A stretch of 64,000 bases of DNA. Source: Desulfobacterales bacterium. GTDB lineage: Bacteria; Desulfobacterota; Desulfobacteria; Desulfobacterales; Desulfosalsimonadaceae. Of the stretch, positions 9,104 to 18,965 are shown one piece after another. The translations under genes and the position numbers were made by a program. The notes below the pieces were generated by a model. The model was not told the origin of the DNA. It did not search any database and worked only from the letters and a program-made list of their open reading frames with translations. The stretch is from positions 248,001 through 312,000 of the forward strand of contig JAXHNP010000007.1 in the NCBI GenBank assembly GCA_034520365.1. The letters are read 5' to 3'. Every line of letters begins with the position of its first letter. Positions within the stretch are counted from its first letter, which is position 1.

Positions 9104-9421
9104 GGCAAACTCCTTTCTTCAGATAACCCATTAAAACAGATCCAATTATGTAAGTTAAACGACATGCCCGAATGCCGATTCGGTCGCTGATAAGAATAGC
9201 AGACGCGTTGATCCCGCACCATACGCAGGCAAATTAGTATGAGAAAAAAATATAATCAATATCAAACCATATGTCCCGTAAAATACTCATTTCCGCGAAA
9301 CAAGCAATTTATTCTTTTACATCTATCTGAAATTTGATACAAATATTTTCAGCCATGCATACTTACACAATTAAATAAACATTAATTTCCGCCGGTTAAA
9401 CCGACACCCATTATTGGATCA
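9104..9421. other. Divergent AT-rich intergenic region
   Basis: 318 bp between the TRL lipoprotein gene (minus) and the diguanylate cyclase gene (plus). It is clearly more AT-rich than its surroundings and must hold both promoters, but I see no promoter with convincing boxes and spacing and no stable hairpin. Confidence 0.6.
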
Positions 9422-12079
9422 ATGACCCGTCGATTCACCTTGCAAAGCCGCCGCCAGATCCCCACGATTCTGATAAGAGCATTGATTATCGGTATATATG
9501 GAGTTTTGGCATTTGCCTCGGCATGGCTCCTAAAGGACTATGCGCCGGGCTATATTATTGACCGGGTAGTGCCCTACGGCCTCCCGCCCCTGCTTTCGCT
9601 CTTAAGCGGCGCCTTTCTTTCGGTCTTTGTGCTAAGCCTGGAGCAGCCGCGGATTGAAACCTTCCTTTTTTCATTTATCTCCCTGGCCTTTGCCGGGCTT
9701 AATCTGGATATCTTCCTGCTGGCCATCATCACGGATCCGGATCTCGCCCTGACCATCTCCCGGATCGACCACTTTTTTCTGGTGCTGGTGACTACAGGGG
9801 CCAATCTCCACCTGGCCTATCTGGTGGCAGAAAAAAAGACCCAATGGTGGGTGGTTTATCTGGCCTATGCGTGTGGGGCGGCCATCGCCCTCTTTACTCC
9901 GACAGACCTCTATCTGCAGGGCGTACATGATTACTTCTGGGGATTTTTTGCCAAAAAAAACTTCCTCTATGATGTCATGAGCGCCATATGGCTGGCGGCT
10001 ATCTTTTACTGCGTCTACGTGCTGGGCCGCGCCTATCGGCAGACCGAAAGCCGCCGGAAACAGGGGACCATTAAGTATCTGATTTACGGTTTCGTGGCCG
10101 CCGGCGTCCTGAGCCTCACCAATACCCCGGCAATCTACGGCCATGAAGTCTACCCGCTGGGCACGTTTATTTTTATCTCCCTGTTTTTACTGGCCTACGG
10201 GCTGTTCAAATACAATATGCGGATCGCCCTTGAACAGCTCCGAAGCCTGGTCTTCCGGATCGGCCATTTCGCACTGCTCATAGGGGCCGGGCTTTTGCCC
10301 TGGATCTTCATCTCCGCCGACTCCCCCCGGCTGCGTATGCTGGCCGGGGTCATCATGATCTCGATTGCCTATCATCCGCTGCATGTCTTCTGGGACAAAG
10401 CCCTTAGCCTGGTCATCAAAAGAGCCGCCGAAAGGCTCCAGGGCGAATACTACCGATTGACCTACACCCTTTCCGGTCTCCACCACCTGCAGGCCATCTA
10501 TCAGGAGATCAGCCAATGGCTGTTCCGGGTGTTCATGAATTCCCGGTGCGCCATGGTATTTTATAATGAGAAGAGCAAACAGTTTGAGGGCTGGCGGACC
10601 TGGAACACGGACGCGATGTCCGGATTCTTCACCGCCGCAGACAACATCCCGGCCGGCGATCAACCCATAACCCTTAGCCGGGAACACCCCCTGATCCAAA
10701 AAATTGCGGCCAAAAAGCCGCCCTTTGTCTCCCACGGGCTGATCCGGCAATGGATGATCGAGGACCGGATTCCCCCGAATAAATCCGACTGGCTGCAGGA
10801 GGCCGGCGTGGTGATTCCGGTATTTTCCGAAAACCGGATCATCTGCCTTTTAATGGCCGGCAACAAGATAAATGACCGCTCCTATATCGCCGCGGAACAG
10901 GAGATACTCAAAAATATCGGGGCGATACTGGCGCCGATCATTGAAAACGCCCGGTTCTTTGAACGCCTGGAATACCTGGTGGAACGGCGGACCCGGGCAC
11001 TTCACCGAACCCTGGCGGATGCCCGGAAAAAGAGCCGCCAAATCACCGCCATCAACCAAACCATCAAAAAACAAAACCATATCTTTTTACGTCTTTTTGA
11101 GACCAGCTCCCGGATTCATAATATCGAAGACCTGGACGAACTCTTCGGCTTTACCCTGAAACACCTGAAATCCCTTTTTCCCCAGCTGGGCTTTGGCCTC
11201 ATCCTTGAGGGCGGCAGATCCGAAATCCTGGAAGGCGGGGCATTTCAGGGATTAACCCAATCTGAACAGGGGATTGTGCTCAAACACCGCGCGGATCTTG
11301 GCAATCCGGATCTTGACCGCATACTGAAATCCGAAATGCCCCCGCCCCGGCATTCCGAATCCAAAGACCTGACATTTCAATGGCATACCATTCCCATGCA
11401 GGTAAAAGACAACCGCATCATCGGCTACATGGTCATCAAGGGACCGGCCCTCGAACAGGCCACCCTCAAGGTGATCGGCATCTTCCTGGCCCAGGTTTCC
11501 GCCGTGGCCCAGTACAAGCTCCTTATGCGACGGCTTGAGACCATGGCCAATACGGACGGCCTCACCGGCGCAGCCAACCGGGCGTTTTTTGAAAAAGAAT
11601 ACGCCGCCCACCTGAAACGCGCCCGGCAGTTTCCGGATATCCCTTTTTCCCTGATAATTATTGATTTAAACGGATTAAAACAGATAAATGACCAATACGG
11701 CCATGAAACGGGGGATGAGGGGATCAAACGGGTGGCCCGGATGCTGGCCGGCCTGTGCCGGGAAACCGATATACTGGCCCGCATCGGCGGCGATGAATTC
11801 GCCCTGCTGCTGCCTTCAGTTGACAGCCAAAAGGCCAAGGCGCTGCGCAAGCGTATCCGTGAAGAAGAAAAGCAACTGGTCCTTCCAGTTGCCGACCCCC
11901 ATGCAAAGCAGGCGGAAATTCCGCTGCGCATCAGCATCGGCCTGGCCGGCTCCGAGGAGACCGCGCCGGAAAATGTCATGAAGCTGGCAGACCAGCGCAT
12001 GTATAAAGAGAAAGCAAACTACTACCAGACCTTGCGGCAGACCCCGGAAACTCCGCCCAACCGGCATGATAGGGCTTGA
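9422..12079 (+). CDS. Membrane-bound diguanylate cyclase with 7TM-type sensor, GAF region and GGDEF
   Basis: 885 residues. The N-terminal 300 or so residues contain eight to nine hydrophobic helices resembling the 7TM sensor module (N7TM) of bacterial signalling proteins. Two GAF-like regions follow (about 350-510 and 560-700), separated by a coiled coil. The C-terminal GGDEF domain has an intact active site, GGDEF at about residue 789. An RETD inhibitory site lies exactly five residues upstream, so an active, product-inhibited c-di-GMP synthase is expected. It is followed 78 bp later by a sigma-54 activator gene and 2.2 kb later by a PilZ gene, so c-di-GMP output is plausible locally. Confidence 0.88.
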   Translation: MTRRFTLQSRRQIPTILIRALIIGIYGVLAFASAWLLKDYAPGYIIDRVVPYGLPPLLSLLSGAFLSVFVLSLEQPRIETFLFSFISLAFAGLNLDIFLLAIITDPDLALTISRIDHFFLVLVTTGANLHLAYLVAEKKTQWWVVYLAYACGAAIALFTPTDLYLQGVHDYFWGFFAKKNFLYDVMSAIWLAAIFYCVYVLGRAYRQTESRRKQGTIKYLIYGFVAAGVLSLTNTPAIYGHEVYPLGTFIFISLFLLAYGLFKYNMRIALEQLRSLVFRIGHFALLIGAGLLPWIFISADSPRLRMLAGVIMISIAYHPLHVFWDKALSLVIKRAAERLQGEYYRLTYTLSGLHHLQAIYQEISQWLFRVFMNSRCAMVFYNEKSKQFEGWRTWNTDAMSGFFTAADNIPAGDQPITLSREHPLIQKIAAKKPPFVSHGLIRQWMIEDRIPPNKSDWLQEAGVVIPVFSENRIICLLMAGNKINDRSYIAAEQEILKNIGAILAPIIENARFFERLEYLVERRTRALHRTLADARKKSRQITAINQTIKKQNHIFLRLFETSSRIHNIEDLDELFGFTLKHLKSLFPQLGFGLILEGGRSEILEGGAFQGLTQSEQGIVLKHRADLGNPDLDRILKSEMPPPRHSESKDLTFQWHTIPMQVKDNRIIGYMVIKGPALEQATLKVIGIFLAQVSAVAQYKLLMRRLETMANTDGLTGAANRAFFEKEYAAHLKRARQFPDIPFSLIIIDLNGLKQINDQYGHETGDEGIKRVARMLAGLCRETDILARIGGDEFALLLPSVDSQKAKALRKRIREEEKQLVLPVADPHAKQAEIPLRISIGLAGSEETAPENVMKLADQRMYKEKANYYQTLRQTPETPPNRHDRA

Positions 12080-12133
12080 CATCCGGCCGCCGGACCCCGT
12101 AAGAAAACACAGGTGATGAATCGGCAAACTTTC

Positions 12134-12146
12134 ACCTAAATTGAGC
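12134..12146 (+). promoter_or_regulatory. 13-bp motif shared with the tadA upstream region
   Basis: ACCTAAATTGAGC lies 11 bp before the start codon of the sigma-54 activator gene, where a ribosome site would be expected but none is obvious. The identical 13 bases recur at 18184-18196 and inverted at 18264-18276. Possible operator or repeat end. Confidence 0.4.
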
Positions 12147-12157
12147 GATTAAAATCT

Positions 12158-13702
12158 ATGCCACAGCAATCAGGCGACATAAGACCCACCGATGATATCG
12201 GACTGTTGTATCAGATCACCCGGGTACTGAACCAGTCACCGGACTTAAAGCAGTCCCTCTATGATGTGCTGGAACTGCTCTCCAAAACCATGAACATGGT
12301 CCGGGGCACCATCACGCTTTTAAATCCCTTAAACAATGAGATCAATATCGAAGTGGCCCACGGCATGCCCAAAAGTGCCTTGCATAAAGGTAAATACCAG
12401 CTCGGCGAAGGCATCACCGGCCAGGTCATCCAAACCGGCCGGGCGGTGGCCATTCCGAAAATAAGTGATGATGCCCGATTTTTAAACCGCACCGCCACCC
12501 GCAAAAAAGAAAAGGACCAGGACCTTTCCTTTATCTGCGTGCCGATTAAAAAGGAGACCCAGGTAATCGGCGCCTTAAGCGTGGACCGGCCCTATGATCC
12601 GGATTATCCGCTCGAAGAAGGCAAGAAGCTTTTATCGGTGATTGCGGCCATGATCGCCACCCAGGTCACACATCTGGAGCGGCTGCGCATTGAAAAAGAG
12701 CAGCTTGAGGCTGAAAATGAGCGGCTTCAGGCCGAACTTCAGAAAAAATACCGCATTAAAAACATCATCGGCAACAGCAACAAAATGCGGGAGGTCTTTC
12801 AGATGATCTCCCAGGTGGCGGAGAGCAACGCCACGGTCTTAATCCGCGGGGAGTCGGGTACCGGAAAAGAGCTGGTGGCCAATGCCATTCACTATAACAG
12901 CCGCCGGTCCAAGCACCCCTTTATCAAGTTAAACTGCGCGGCCATTCCGGTCAACCTGATTGAGAGCGAACTCTTCGGCCATGAAAAAGGGGCCTTTACC
13001 GGCGCCCTGCACCAGAAAACCGGAAAATTCGAGCTCGCAGACAAAGGCACCCTGTTTTTAGACGAAATCGGCTCCATCGATCCGGATGTGCAGGTAAAAC
13101 TGCTGCGGGTGCTTCAGGAACGGGAAATCGAACGGGTGGGGGGCAACAAATCCATCCGCGTGGATGTCCGGATTGTTGCGGCCACCAACCGGAACCTGGA
13201 ACAGGCGGTCACCGAGGGCAGCTTCCGGAGCGACCTCTATTACCGGATCAATGTGTTTCCCATTTACCTGCCGCCCCTGCGGGAACGCAAAACCGACATC
13301 CTGGTGCTGGCGGAATTTTTCCTGGAAAAATACGCCCGGGAGAACAACAAGTCCATCCTCCGCTTTTCCACCCCGTCCATTGACATGCTCATGGGCTACC
13401 ACTGGCCCGGCAATGTAAGGGAACTCGAAAACTGCATTGAACGGGCCGTGCTATTATGCGAGGATCAGGTGATTCACAGCTTTCATCTGCCGCCTACGCT
13501 TCAGACCGGGCAGACATCGGACACCCTGCCCAATGCATCCCTTGATAGCGCCGTGGAGCGCCTGGAACAGGAAATGATCATCGACACGCTGAAACACACC
13601 CGGGGCAATATCTCCCAGGCGGCCAAAGCCCTTCATACAACGGTGCGAAAATTATCCTACAAAGCCGGCAAGTATGCTATCGATCCCCGGCAATACCGGT
13701 AA
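12158..13702 (+). CDS. Sigma-54-dependent transcriptional activator, NifA-like (GAF-AAA+-Fis)
   Basis: 514 residues: N-terminal GAF domain (about 25-170), a helical linker, and a central AAA+ domain. This has Walker A GESGTGKE near 231, the sigma-54-contacting GAFTGA loop near 278 and Walker [12 protein letters not shown]-terminal Fis-type helix-turn-helix follows ([13 protein letters not shown]). Architecture and sequence are those of NifA and related GAF-type activators. It converges on a PII gene with a 2-bp gap. No nif structural genes are present here, so the target may be nitrogen assimilation rather than fixation. The HTH is a variant of the usual motif. No clear Shine-Dalgarno precedes the ATG. 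Confidence 0.9.
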   Translation: MPQQSGDIRPTDDIGLLYQITRVLNQSPDLKQSLYDVLELLSKTMNMVRGTITLLNPLNNEINIEVAHGMPKSALHKGKYQLGEGITGQVIQTGRAVAIPKISDDARFLNRTATRKKEKDQDLSFICVPIKKETQVIGALSVDRPYDPDYPLEEGKKLLSVIAAMIATQVTHLERLRIEKEQLEAENERLQAELQKKYRIKNIIGNSNKMREVFQMISQVAESNATVLIRGESGTGKELVANAIHYNSRRSKHPFIKLNCAAIPVNLIESELFGHEKGAFTGALHQKTGKFELADKGTLFLDEIGSIDPDVQVKLLRVLQEREIERVGGNKSIRVDVRIVAATNRNLEQAVTEGSFRSDLYYRINVFPIYLPPLRERKTDILVLAEFFLEKYARENNKSILRFSTPSIDMLMGYHWPGNVRELENCIERAVLLCEDQVIHSFHLPPTLQTGQTSDTLPNASLDSAVERLEQEMIIDTLKHTRGNISQAAKALHTTVRKLSYKAGKYAIDPRQYR

Positions 13703-13704
13703 AT

Positions 13705-14112
<408 letters not shown>

Positions 14113-14269
14113 CTAAACCGCCGGGGGTAAAGGTAATGTCAAGTATATCAGCTTGACACAGGAAGCCGATTTTTTCTATAGTTTTTTGGCCATAAGCCAA
14201 AAACGCCGATCGTCACCTTGGGTATGCGATCCTTCGCTTCTCTGGGCCAAACCTTTATGGAGACGCGTA

Positions 14270-14758
14270 ATGCCAGTTAAAGTATTTGTCAACAGCGATA
14301 ATACGGCCACACTGATGTGCCCGAACTGCCAGAACACCCGCATTGTTGACGTATCCAAGTATCTTCGCCCGGATGCCCCGTCAAAGCTGAAGGCCAAATG
14401 CAAATGCGGCCATTCCTACGTCGTATCTCTGGAAAAACGGAAATATTTCCGTAAAGATACCCAGCTTGAAGGGATTTACCGCTATACGCTCTCCAGCTCC
14501 ATTGTCTCCTCTGGGGAAGTGCAGGGGCGCTTAATGGTAATCAATATCTCAAAAACCGGCATGCGATTAAAATTAAACGCCATGCCCCGGTTTCAGGTCG
14601 GGGACCTAATTAATGTGGAATTCCAATTAGATGACAGTAAAAACAGCCTGATCAACCGGAATGTTTATGTCCGGAACATGAAGGGCTTTTTCATCGGCGT
14701 GGAATACGCCACCCAGCCATCGCTTGACAGTGCCCTTGGCTTCTACCTATTCCATTGA
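14270..14758 (+). CDS. PilZ-domain protein with N-terminal zinc ribbon
   Basis: 162 residues from the ATG at 14270. The N-terminal 60 residues form a ribbon with CPNC and CKCGH, a probable zinc site. The C-terminal 100 residues are a PilZ fold with the KRKYFR arginine segment and NISKTG in place of the usual D/NxSxxG, so c-di-GMP binding is likely. The combination suggests a small soluble effector. Its 3' end overlaps the convergent glnE stop by 12 bp. The 120 bp upstream hold no recognised riboswitch. Confidence 0.82.
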   Translation: MPVKVFVNSDNTATLMCPNCQNTRIVDVSKYLRPDAPSKLKAKCKCGHSYVVSLEKRKYFRKDTQLEGIYRYTLSSSIVSSGEVQGRLMVINISKTGMRLKLNAMPRFQVGDLINVEFQLDDSKNSLINRNVYVRNMKGFFIGVEYATQPSLDSALGFYLFH

Positions 14759-17650
14759 AAAAAAACTCCATATCCGCCGGACCCGCTGGCGATGCTCTGT
14801 CAGCCGGCTGGCGGCAATTCTGGCCGGCTTCTGCTGCAGGTTCAGCCGGTGGACCAGATACCGATACACCAGATAGGCCTGCTTGAGGATATGGGCGGTG
14901 ATATCATCGATGACACCGGCAATGGCCAGGGCGTTCAGCTGCCGGACCACATCCGTCCAGCGCACCAGATCGGGATGATCGTGTGCGGAAACCAGAATCA
15001 GATACTGCACGAGAAATTCGATATCAATAATACCGCCCGGATCATTCTTGATATCAAAACGCTTACTGCCCCGACCGCTGGCGTGCGCCTCGCGCATGCG
15101 GTTGCGCATATCCGCCACTTCCTGCCTGAGATTGGCCCCTTCACGCTTTTGGGTTAAAATCCGGCGGCGGATATCCAGAAAATAATTGCCAACCGCCGGA
15201 TCACCGCTAATCGGCCGGGCCTTGAGCAGGGCCTGATGCTCCCAGGTCCAGGCCTCATCGCGCTGATATTCTGCGAATGCATCGATATGGCTGACCAGCA
15301 CGCCCGCATTCCCGCTGGGCCGCAGACGCATATCCGCATCATAGAGTTTTCCGGTAGGGGTCATGGTGGTTAAAAAATGGATCACCCGCTGGCCCAGCCG
15401 GACGTAGAACTGATGGTTGTCAATGGGGGAAAGCCGGCCGCCCTGGGTATACCCCCGCGGGGCGGCATGCAGAAACACCAGGTCCAGGTCCGAGCCGTAG
15501 CCCAGTTCATAACCGCCCAGCTTGCCGTAGGCCACCACCGCAAACCCCTTGGCGTGCTCCGCAGAAACGCCGCCGGGCAGACCGTACTTGCTCTCAAGAT
15601 GCGCCCATGAAAGGAAAAGCACCACATCAAGCACCGTTTCCGCCAGATAGGTCAGCCGGTCGCTCACCTTCATCAATGGCAGGAGACCGGCCACATCCGC
15701 GGCCGCAATCCGCAGGGTGTGGCTCTGCTTGAATATCCGGAGTTCATCCATCTGCTGCTCCAGATCCCACGGATCCGCCCGATCGATTCGCTGCCGGATC
15801 TCCTGTTCAAGCTCAGCCTTGCCAAGGGGCACATATAGACTCCGCGGGTCCAGCAGCTCATCCAAAAGCAGGGGATGCCTATCCAGAAATGACACAATCC
15901 AGGAACTGGCGGCAGCCAATTGAATCAGATGGGTGAGCGCCTCCGGGTTCTCAAGCAGCAGGGCTATATAGCAGGAGCGGCGGCGAATTGCACGGATCAG
16001 CTCAAAAACCCGCTGCAATACGTCCGCCGGAGCTTCGGATTCAGAAGCTTTCTGAAGGATCCGGGGCATCAGGCGGTAAATCCGAACCCTGCCCTCAGAG
16101 CTTATATCCGGGGCATCCGGAACATCCAGAAACTGGCGCAGGAGCTCAAGGATTTGATCTGGCTCGCTAAACCCGATTTCCGAAAGGATCTCCCTGGAGC
16201 GCTCCCTGTCAGACAATGAATTCCATAATTCCTCAACCAGCGGACCGGTTCCGGAATTCTCCCCGGCTGCTTCCGACGGATCGGCCAGCAGCTCGTTGAA
16301 ATGGCTATGCACCCGGTCCATATGGGCGGAAAGGGTTTGATAAAACGCCTGCCAATCGGAAAAACCCATGGAAAGGGCCAGCCGCATGCCCGGCATTTCA
16401 TCCCTGGGAAGGGTATGGGTCTGCCGGTCCTCAAATACCTGCAGGCGATGCTCGGTGTCCCGAAGAAAGCAATACGCATCGCAAAGCTCATTGTAGACAG
16501 CCTCCGGAATACAGTGCTCATCCAAAAGAATCTTCAATGTGGCCAGCAGGTTACGTGTCTGAAAGGCCGGATTTACGCCCCCGCGGATCAGTTGAAACAC
16601 CTGCCCGAAAAATTCGATCTCCCGGATGCCGCCGGGCCCCTGCTTGATGTTTCCTGAAAGCCCCTTGCGCTTGACCTCCTGGACAATTTTCCGCTTCATC
16701 TCCCGAAGGTCCTCAAAAGTGCCGAAATCGAGGTAGCGCCGAAATACAAAGGGCCGCAGCCGTTCGATCAGGCGTTGGCCGGCCTCCCGGTCGCCTGCCA
16801 CCGGCCGGGCCTTGATGAGCGCATACCGCTCCCACTCCCGCCCCTGATGCTGGTAATAGGTTTCAAACGCATCAAAACTCATGGCTATCGGCCCGGAGTC
16901 GCCATAGGGGCGCAGGCGGGTATCCACCCGAAAGACGAAACCATCCGGTGTATTTTTGGACAAAATATTGATAAGCCGCCGGAAGAGTTTGGAGAAGAAC
17001 TCCTCATGGCTGATCGGGCGCCCGTTTGAAGGGATTTGTCCCTTCTCGGGAAACGCAAAAATGAGGTCCACATCAGAGGAAAAATTCAGCTCCGCCCCGC
17101 CCAGTTTACCCACGCCAAGCACCACCGGCAGCTGCCGGCTGCCGTCTTTTAACTGAGGCGCGCCGTATTGTGCACTCATCCATTGATACACCGCGTTCAG
17201 GGCGCAGTCCAGGCAGACCTCGGCAAAATGGGTAAGGTCCGCCATGGTTTCATGGAGATCCGCCCACCCGCAGAGATCCCGGATCGCAATACGAATCATC
17301 TCCCGGCATCTTACGCGGCGGAGCCGGCTGATCAGATCCGCCTCGTTTTCCGCCGCCTGACAGACCGGCTGAGTCTTTGAGACAAAATCCCCGGCATGGT
17401 AAGATCGGGAAAGATCCCCGCTCACCGTCAGGTCATCGATGATCCCGGGCGCCCGGGCCGCCCATCGGGCGACGAACGGGCTGAACGCAAACCCGAGCCG
17501 AAGCGCGTGTACGGTCTCCGGATCCTCGGGAACCGAAACGCCTGCCTTATCACAGGCGGCCGTATACTTTTCCCAGCTTTCAGCCAGGTCGATCCGGAGT
17601 TTTTCCGGAAAAGCGTCTATCGCCTGAATTTTTCTTACTTTTTCAGCCAT
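14747..17650 (-). CDS. glnE: Glutamine synthetase adenylyltransferase/deadenylase
   Basis: 967 residues from the ATG at 17650, which has a GGAG site inside the end of the upstream deaminase gene; the longer frame adds nothing conserved. Two nucleotidyltransferase halves are visible. The N-terminal adenylyl-removase has GVGKLGGAEL and SSDVDLIFAF, and the C-terminal adenylyltransferase has AYGKLGGYEL and GSDLDLVFLH. A GlnD/PII-type helical linker lies between them. It reversibly adenylylates glutamine synthetase in response to glutamine and PII. It starts 2 bp after the deaminase stop, so the two are co-transcribed. No glnA or glnD lies in the window. Confidence 0.95.
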   Translation of the reverse strand: MAEKVRKIQAIDAFPEKLRIDLAESWEKYTAACDKAGVSVPEDPETVHALRLGFAFSPFVARWAARAPGIIDDLTVSGDLSRSYHAGDFVSKTQPVCQAAENEADLISRLRRVRCREMIRIAIRDLCGWADLHETMADLTHFAEVCLDCALNAVYQWMSAQYGAPQLKDGSRQLPVVLGVGKLGGAELNFSSDVDLIFAFPEKGQIPSNGRPISHEEFFSKLFRRLINILSKNTPDGFVFRVDTRLRPYGDSGPIAMSFDAFETYYQHQGREWERYALIKARPVAGDREAGQRLIERLRPFVFRRYLDFGTFEDLREMKRKIVQEVKRKGLSGNIKQGPGGIREIEFFGQVFQLIRGGVNPAFQTRNLLATLKILLDEHCIPEAVYNELCDAYCFLRDTEHRLQVFEDRQTHTLPRDEMPGMRLALSMGFSDWQAFYQTLSAHMDRVHSHFNELLADPSEAAGENSGTGPLVEELWNSLSDRERSREILSEIGFSEPDQILELLRQFLDVPDAPDISSEGRVRIYRLMPRILQKASESEAPADVLQRVFELIRAIRRRSCYIALLLENPEALTHLIQLAAASSWIVSFLDRHPLLLDELLDPRSLYVPLGKAELEQEIRQRIDRADPWDLEQQMDELRIFKQSHTLRIAAADVAGLLPLMKVSDRLTYLAETVLDVVLFLSWAHLESKYGLPGGVSAEHAKGFAVVAYGKLGGYELGYGSDLDLVFLHAAPRGYTQGGRLSPIDNHQFYVRLGQRVIHFLTTMTPTGKLYDADMRLRPSGNAGVLVSHIDAFAEYQRDEAWTWEHQALLKARPISGDPAVGNYFLDIRRRILTQKREGANLRQEVADMRNRMREAHASGRGSKRFDIKNDPGGIIDIEFLVQYLILVSAHDHPDLVRWTDVVRQLNALAIAGVIDDITAHILKQAYLVYRYLVHRLNLQQKPARIAASRLTEHRQRVRRIWSFFSME

Positions 17651-17652
17651 AA

Positions 17653-18156
17653 TCAATCCTGCTCCAGGGTGCATTGGGCCAGCAGGCTGTCCTGCCAGTA
17701 GCTCTGGCCGGGCTCAGAGAAAAAAGCCCGGAAAAGCGCAAGGCTTTCCGCCCGCATCACATCCGGAATCACGGTAATACCGGCATCTGCGTAAAGCGGC
17801 GGCAAATCCGCCAGCCGGCATCCGGTGCCGCCGCCCATAACGTCCTCATAGGCATAAACAATTCTGGAAATGTTATTCAGAATAATCGCCCCCAAACACA
17901 TCAGGCAGGGCTCCATCGTGGAATAAAGGGTGAGTTCCCTTCTGTTTCCCGTATAACCGGCCTCCTGAAGCCTTCTCAAGGCGATGATTTCCGCATGATC
18001 CAGTTCATTCGGGCAGTCCCCCCGGCTTCCGCTCCGGCCGGCGGCGGCGAGTACCCGGGCACCATCGGCAATCACACAGCCCACGGGAAATTCGCCCGCG
18101 GTCAGGGCTGCTTTGGCCTCCTCAAGGGCTTTTTCCATAAAATAGGCATCGCGCAT
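17653..18156 (-). CDS. Zinc-dependent nucleoside/tRNA deaminase (TadA/guanine deaminase-like)
   Basis: 167 residues of the cytidine/deoxycytidylate deaminase fold. The zinc site is HAE in ELDHAEI plus EPCLMC, with the catalytic Glu in HAE. TadA proteins normally have NAHAEI; the DHAEI variant and the C-terminal half (GGTGCRLADLPPLY) make a free-base or nucleoside deaminase also possible, so no gene symbol is given. It leads a two-gene unit with glnE. Its upstream region contains a 14-bp inverted repeat. Confidence 0.8.
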   Translation of the reverse strand: MRDAYFMEKALEEAKAALTAGEFPVGCVIADGARVLAAAGRSGSRGDCPNELDHAEIIALRRLQEAGYTGNRRELTLYSTMEPCLMCLGAIILNNISRIVYAYEDVMGGGTGCRLADLPPLYADAGITVIPDVMRAESLALFRAFFSEPGQSYWQDSLLAQCTLEQD

Positions 18157-18182
18157 CCGGCCCGTCTCCGCTTTCTCGCTTC

Positions 18183-18277
18183 GACCTAAATTGAGCCTTT
18201 TAAACTGTTAAAATATAAATTGGTATAACCCTTTACAAAGTCATATTTTTAAAAATCTGAAACGCTCAATTTAGGTC
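18183..18277. repeat. 95-bp region bounded by a perfect 14-bp inverted repeat
   Basis: GACCTAAATTGAGC (18183-18196) and GCTCAATTTAGGTC (18264-18277) flank 67 bp of AT-rich DNA directly upstream of the tadA-like gene. It could be a paired operator for the tadA-glnE unit or a tiny MITE; no target-site duplication is evident. The same 13-mer occurs before the NifA-like gene. Confidence 0.65.
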
Positions 18278-18418
18278 TGATTAAAAAACCTCCATTCAAG
18301 AAGAAATCTGATTTTACCACGTCTTCCGGCATCACGGAACACTTTTCCGCCAGCCCCGGTTCCGGCAAACCATAGCCCTCCCCCGGGCTTACGGCCATCT
18401 ATATAACCGGCCGGTCTT

Positions 18419-18965
18419 CACGGCTAATTTGTTCTGTATCCAAATCGAAATCGCTATCGGGATCGGGATCGAAAAAAATATGACCCTTGGACACGAAAAA
18501 CTGGACGTCTATCGCTTTTCAATAGGCTACGTTGCATGGGTTTACGAGAAGGCCGACAGCCTGAACGAAGTCCATCGGCCCGCCCGGGATCAATGGCTTC
18601 GGGCCAGCCAGTCGATACCGCTCAATATCGCCGAAGGTAATGGCAAGACCGCGGAAGCCGACCGAAGGCGTTATTTCGAAATCGCTCGTAGCTCCGCGCT
18701 TGTATGCGCGGCGATTCAAGATGTGCTGGTTGTCGGCAAGGCGCTGGACAAGATGGAAAGCCGGAACCGCAAGGATGAACTCGACCGTATGGCCGCGATG
18801 CTCAGCCGTCTCGGCGGAAGAGGATACCAAGTTCGAGAGGATCAGGAAGTCTACAGCATCGATTTCGATCCCGATTTCGATCCCGATAGCGAAGAAAACG
18901 AATCCCAACCTTAGCTTTAACAGGACCGGGGGTATGGATTTTGCGGTTAGAACAAATTAGCCGTG
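18419..18965. mobile_element. Element A: transposon-like unit encoding a four-helix-bundle (IVS-type) protein
   Basis: 547 bp with perfect 17-bp terminal inverted repeats, CACGGCTAATTTGTTCT (18419-18435) and its complement at 18949-18965. The flanking 10-mers GGCCGGTCTT (18409-18418) and GGCCGTTCCC (18966-18975) agree at 7 of 10 positions, consistent with a decayed target duplication. Inside the ends, a second inverted pair (TCGCTATCGGGATCG at 18451-18465, complement at 18878-18892) would let a transcript fold end to end. The only gene is the 144-residue protein at 18480-18914. Elements at 33069-34144 and 48142-48293 share the ends. No transposase is encoded. Confidence 0.82.
18480..18914 (+). 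CDS. Four-helix-bundle protein, 23S rRNA intervening-sequence (IVS) family, copy A
   Basis: 144 residues from the ATG at 18480. It shows the IVS/S23-family hallmark: a helix with QWLRASQSIPLNIAEG, then RRRYFEIARSSA and further amphipathic helices, predicted to fold as a four-helix bundle related to Avd proteins. The C-terminus is an acidic DFDPDFDPDSEENE tail encoded by a 6-bp-periodic repeat. No Shine-Dalgarno is present: the start is preceded by an A-run at the base of the inverted repeats, and an upstream TTG frame through the repeat is also open. It is almost identical to copies B and C. Family members may bind nucleic acid; the function is unproven. Confidence 0.88.
   Translation: MTLGHEKLDVYRFSIGYVAWVYEKADSLNEVHRPARDQWLRASQSIPLNIAEGNGKTAEADRRRYFEIARSSALVCAAIQDVLVVGKALDKMESRNRKDELDRMAAMLSRLGGRGYQVREDQEVYSIDFDPDFDPDSEENESQP

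Noticed and set aside
14153-14269. Possible c-di-GMP (GEMM) riboswitch before the PilZ gene
   Set aside because: GCCAAACC and GACGCG fragments resemble parts of GEMM, but the order, spacing and the paired stems are missing.
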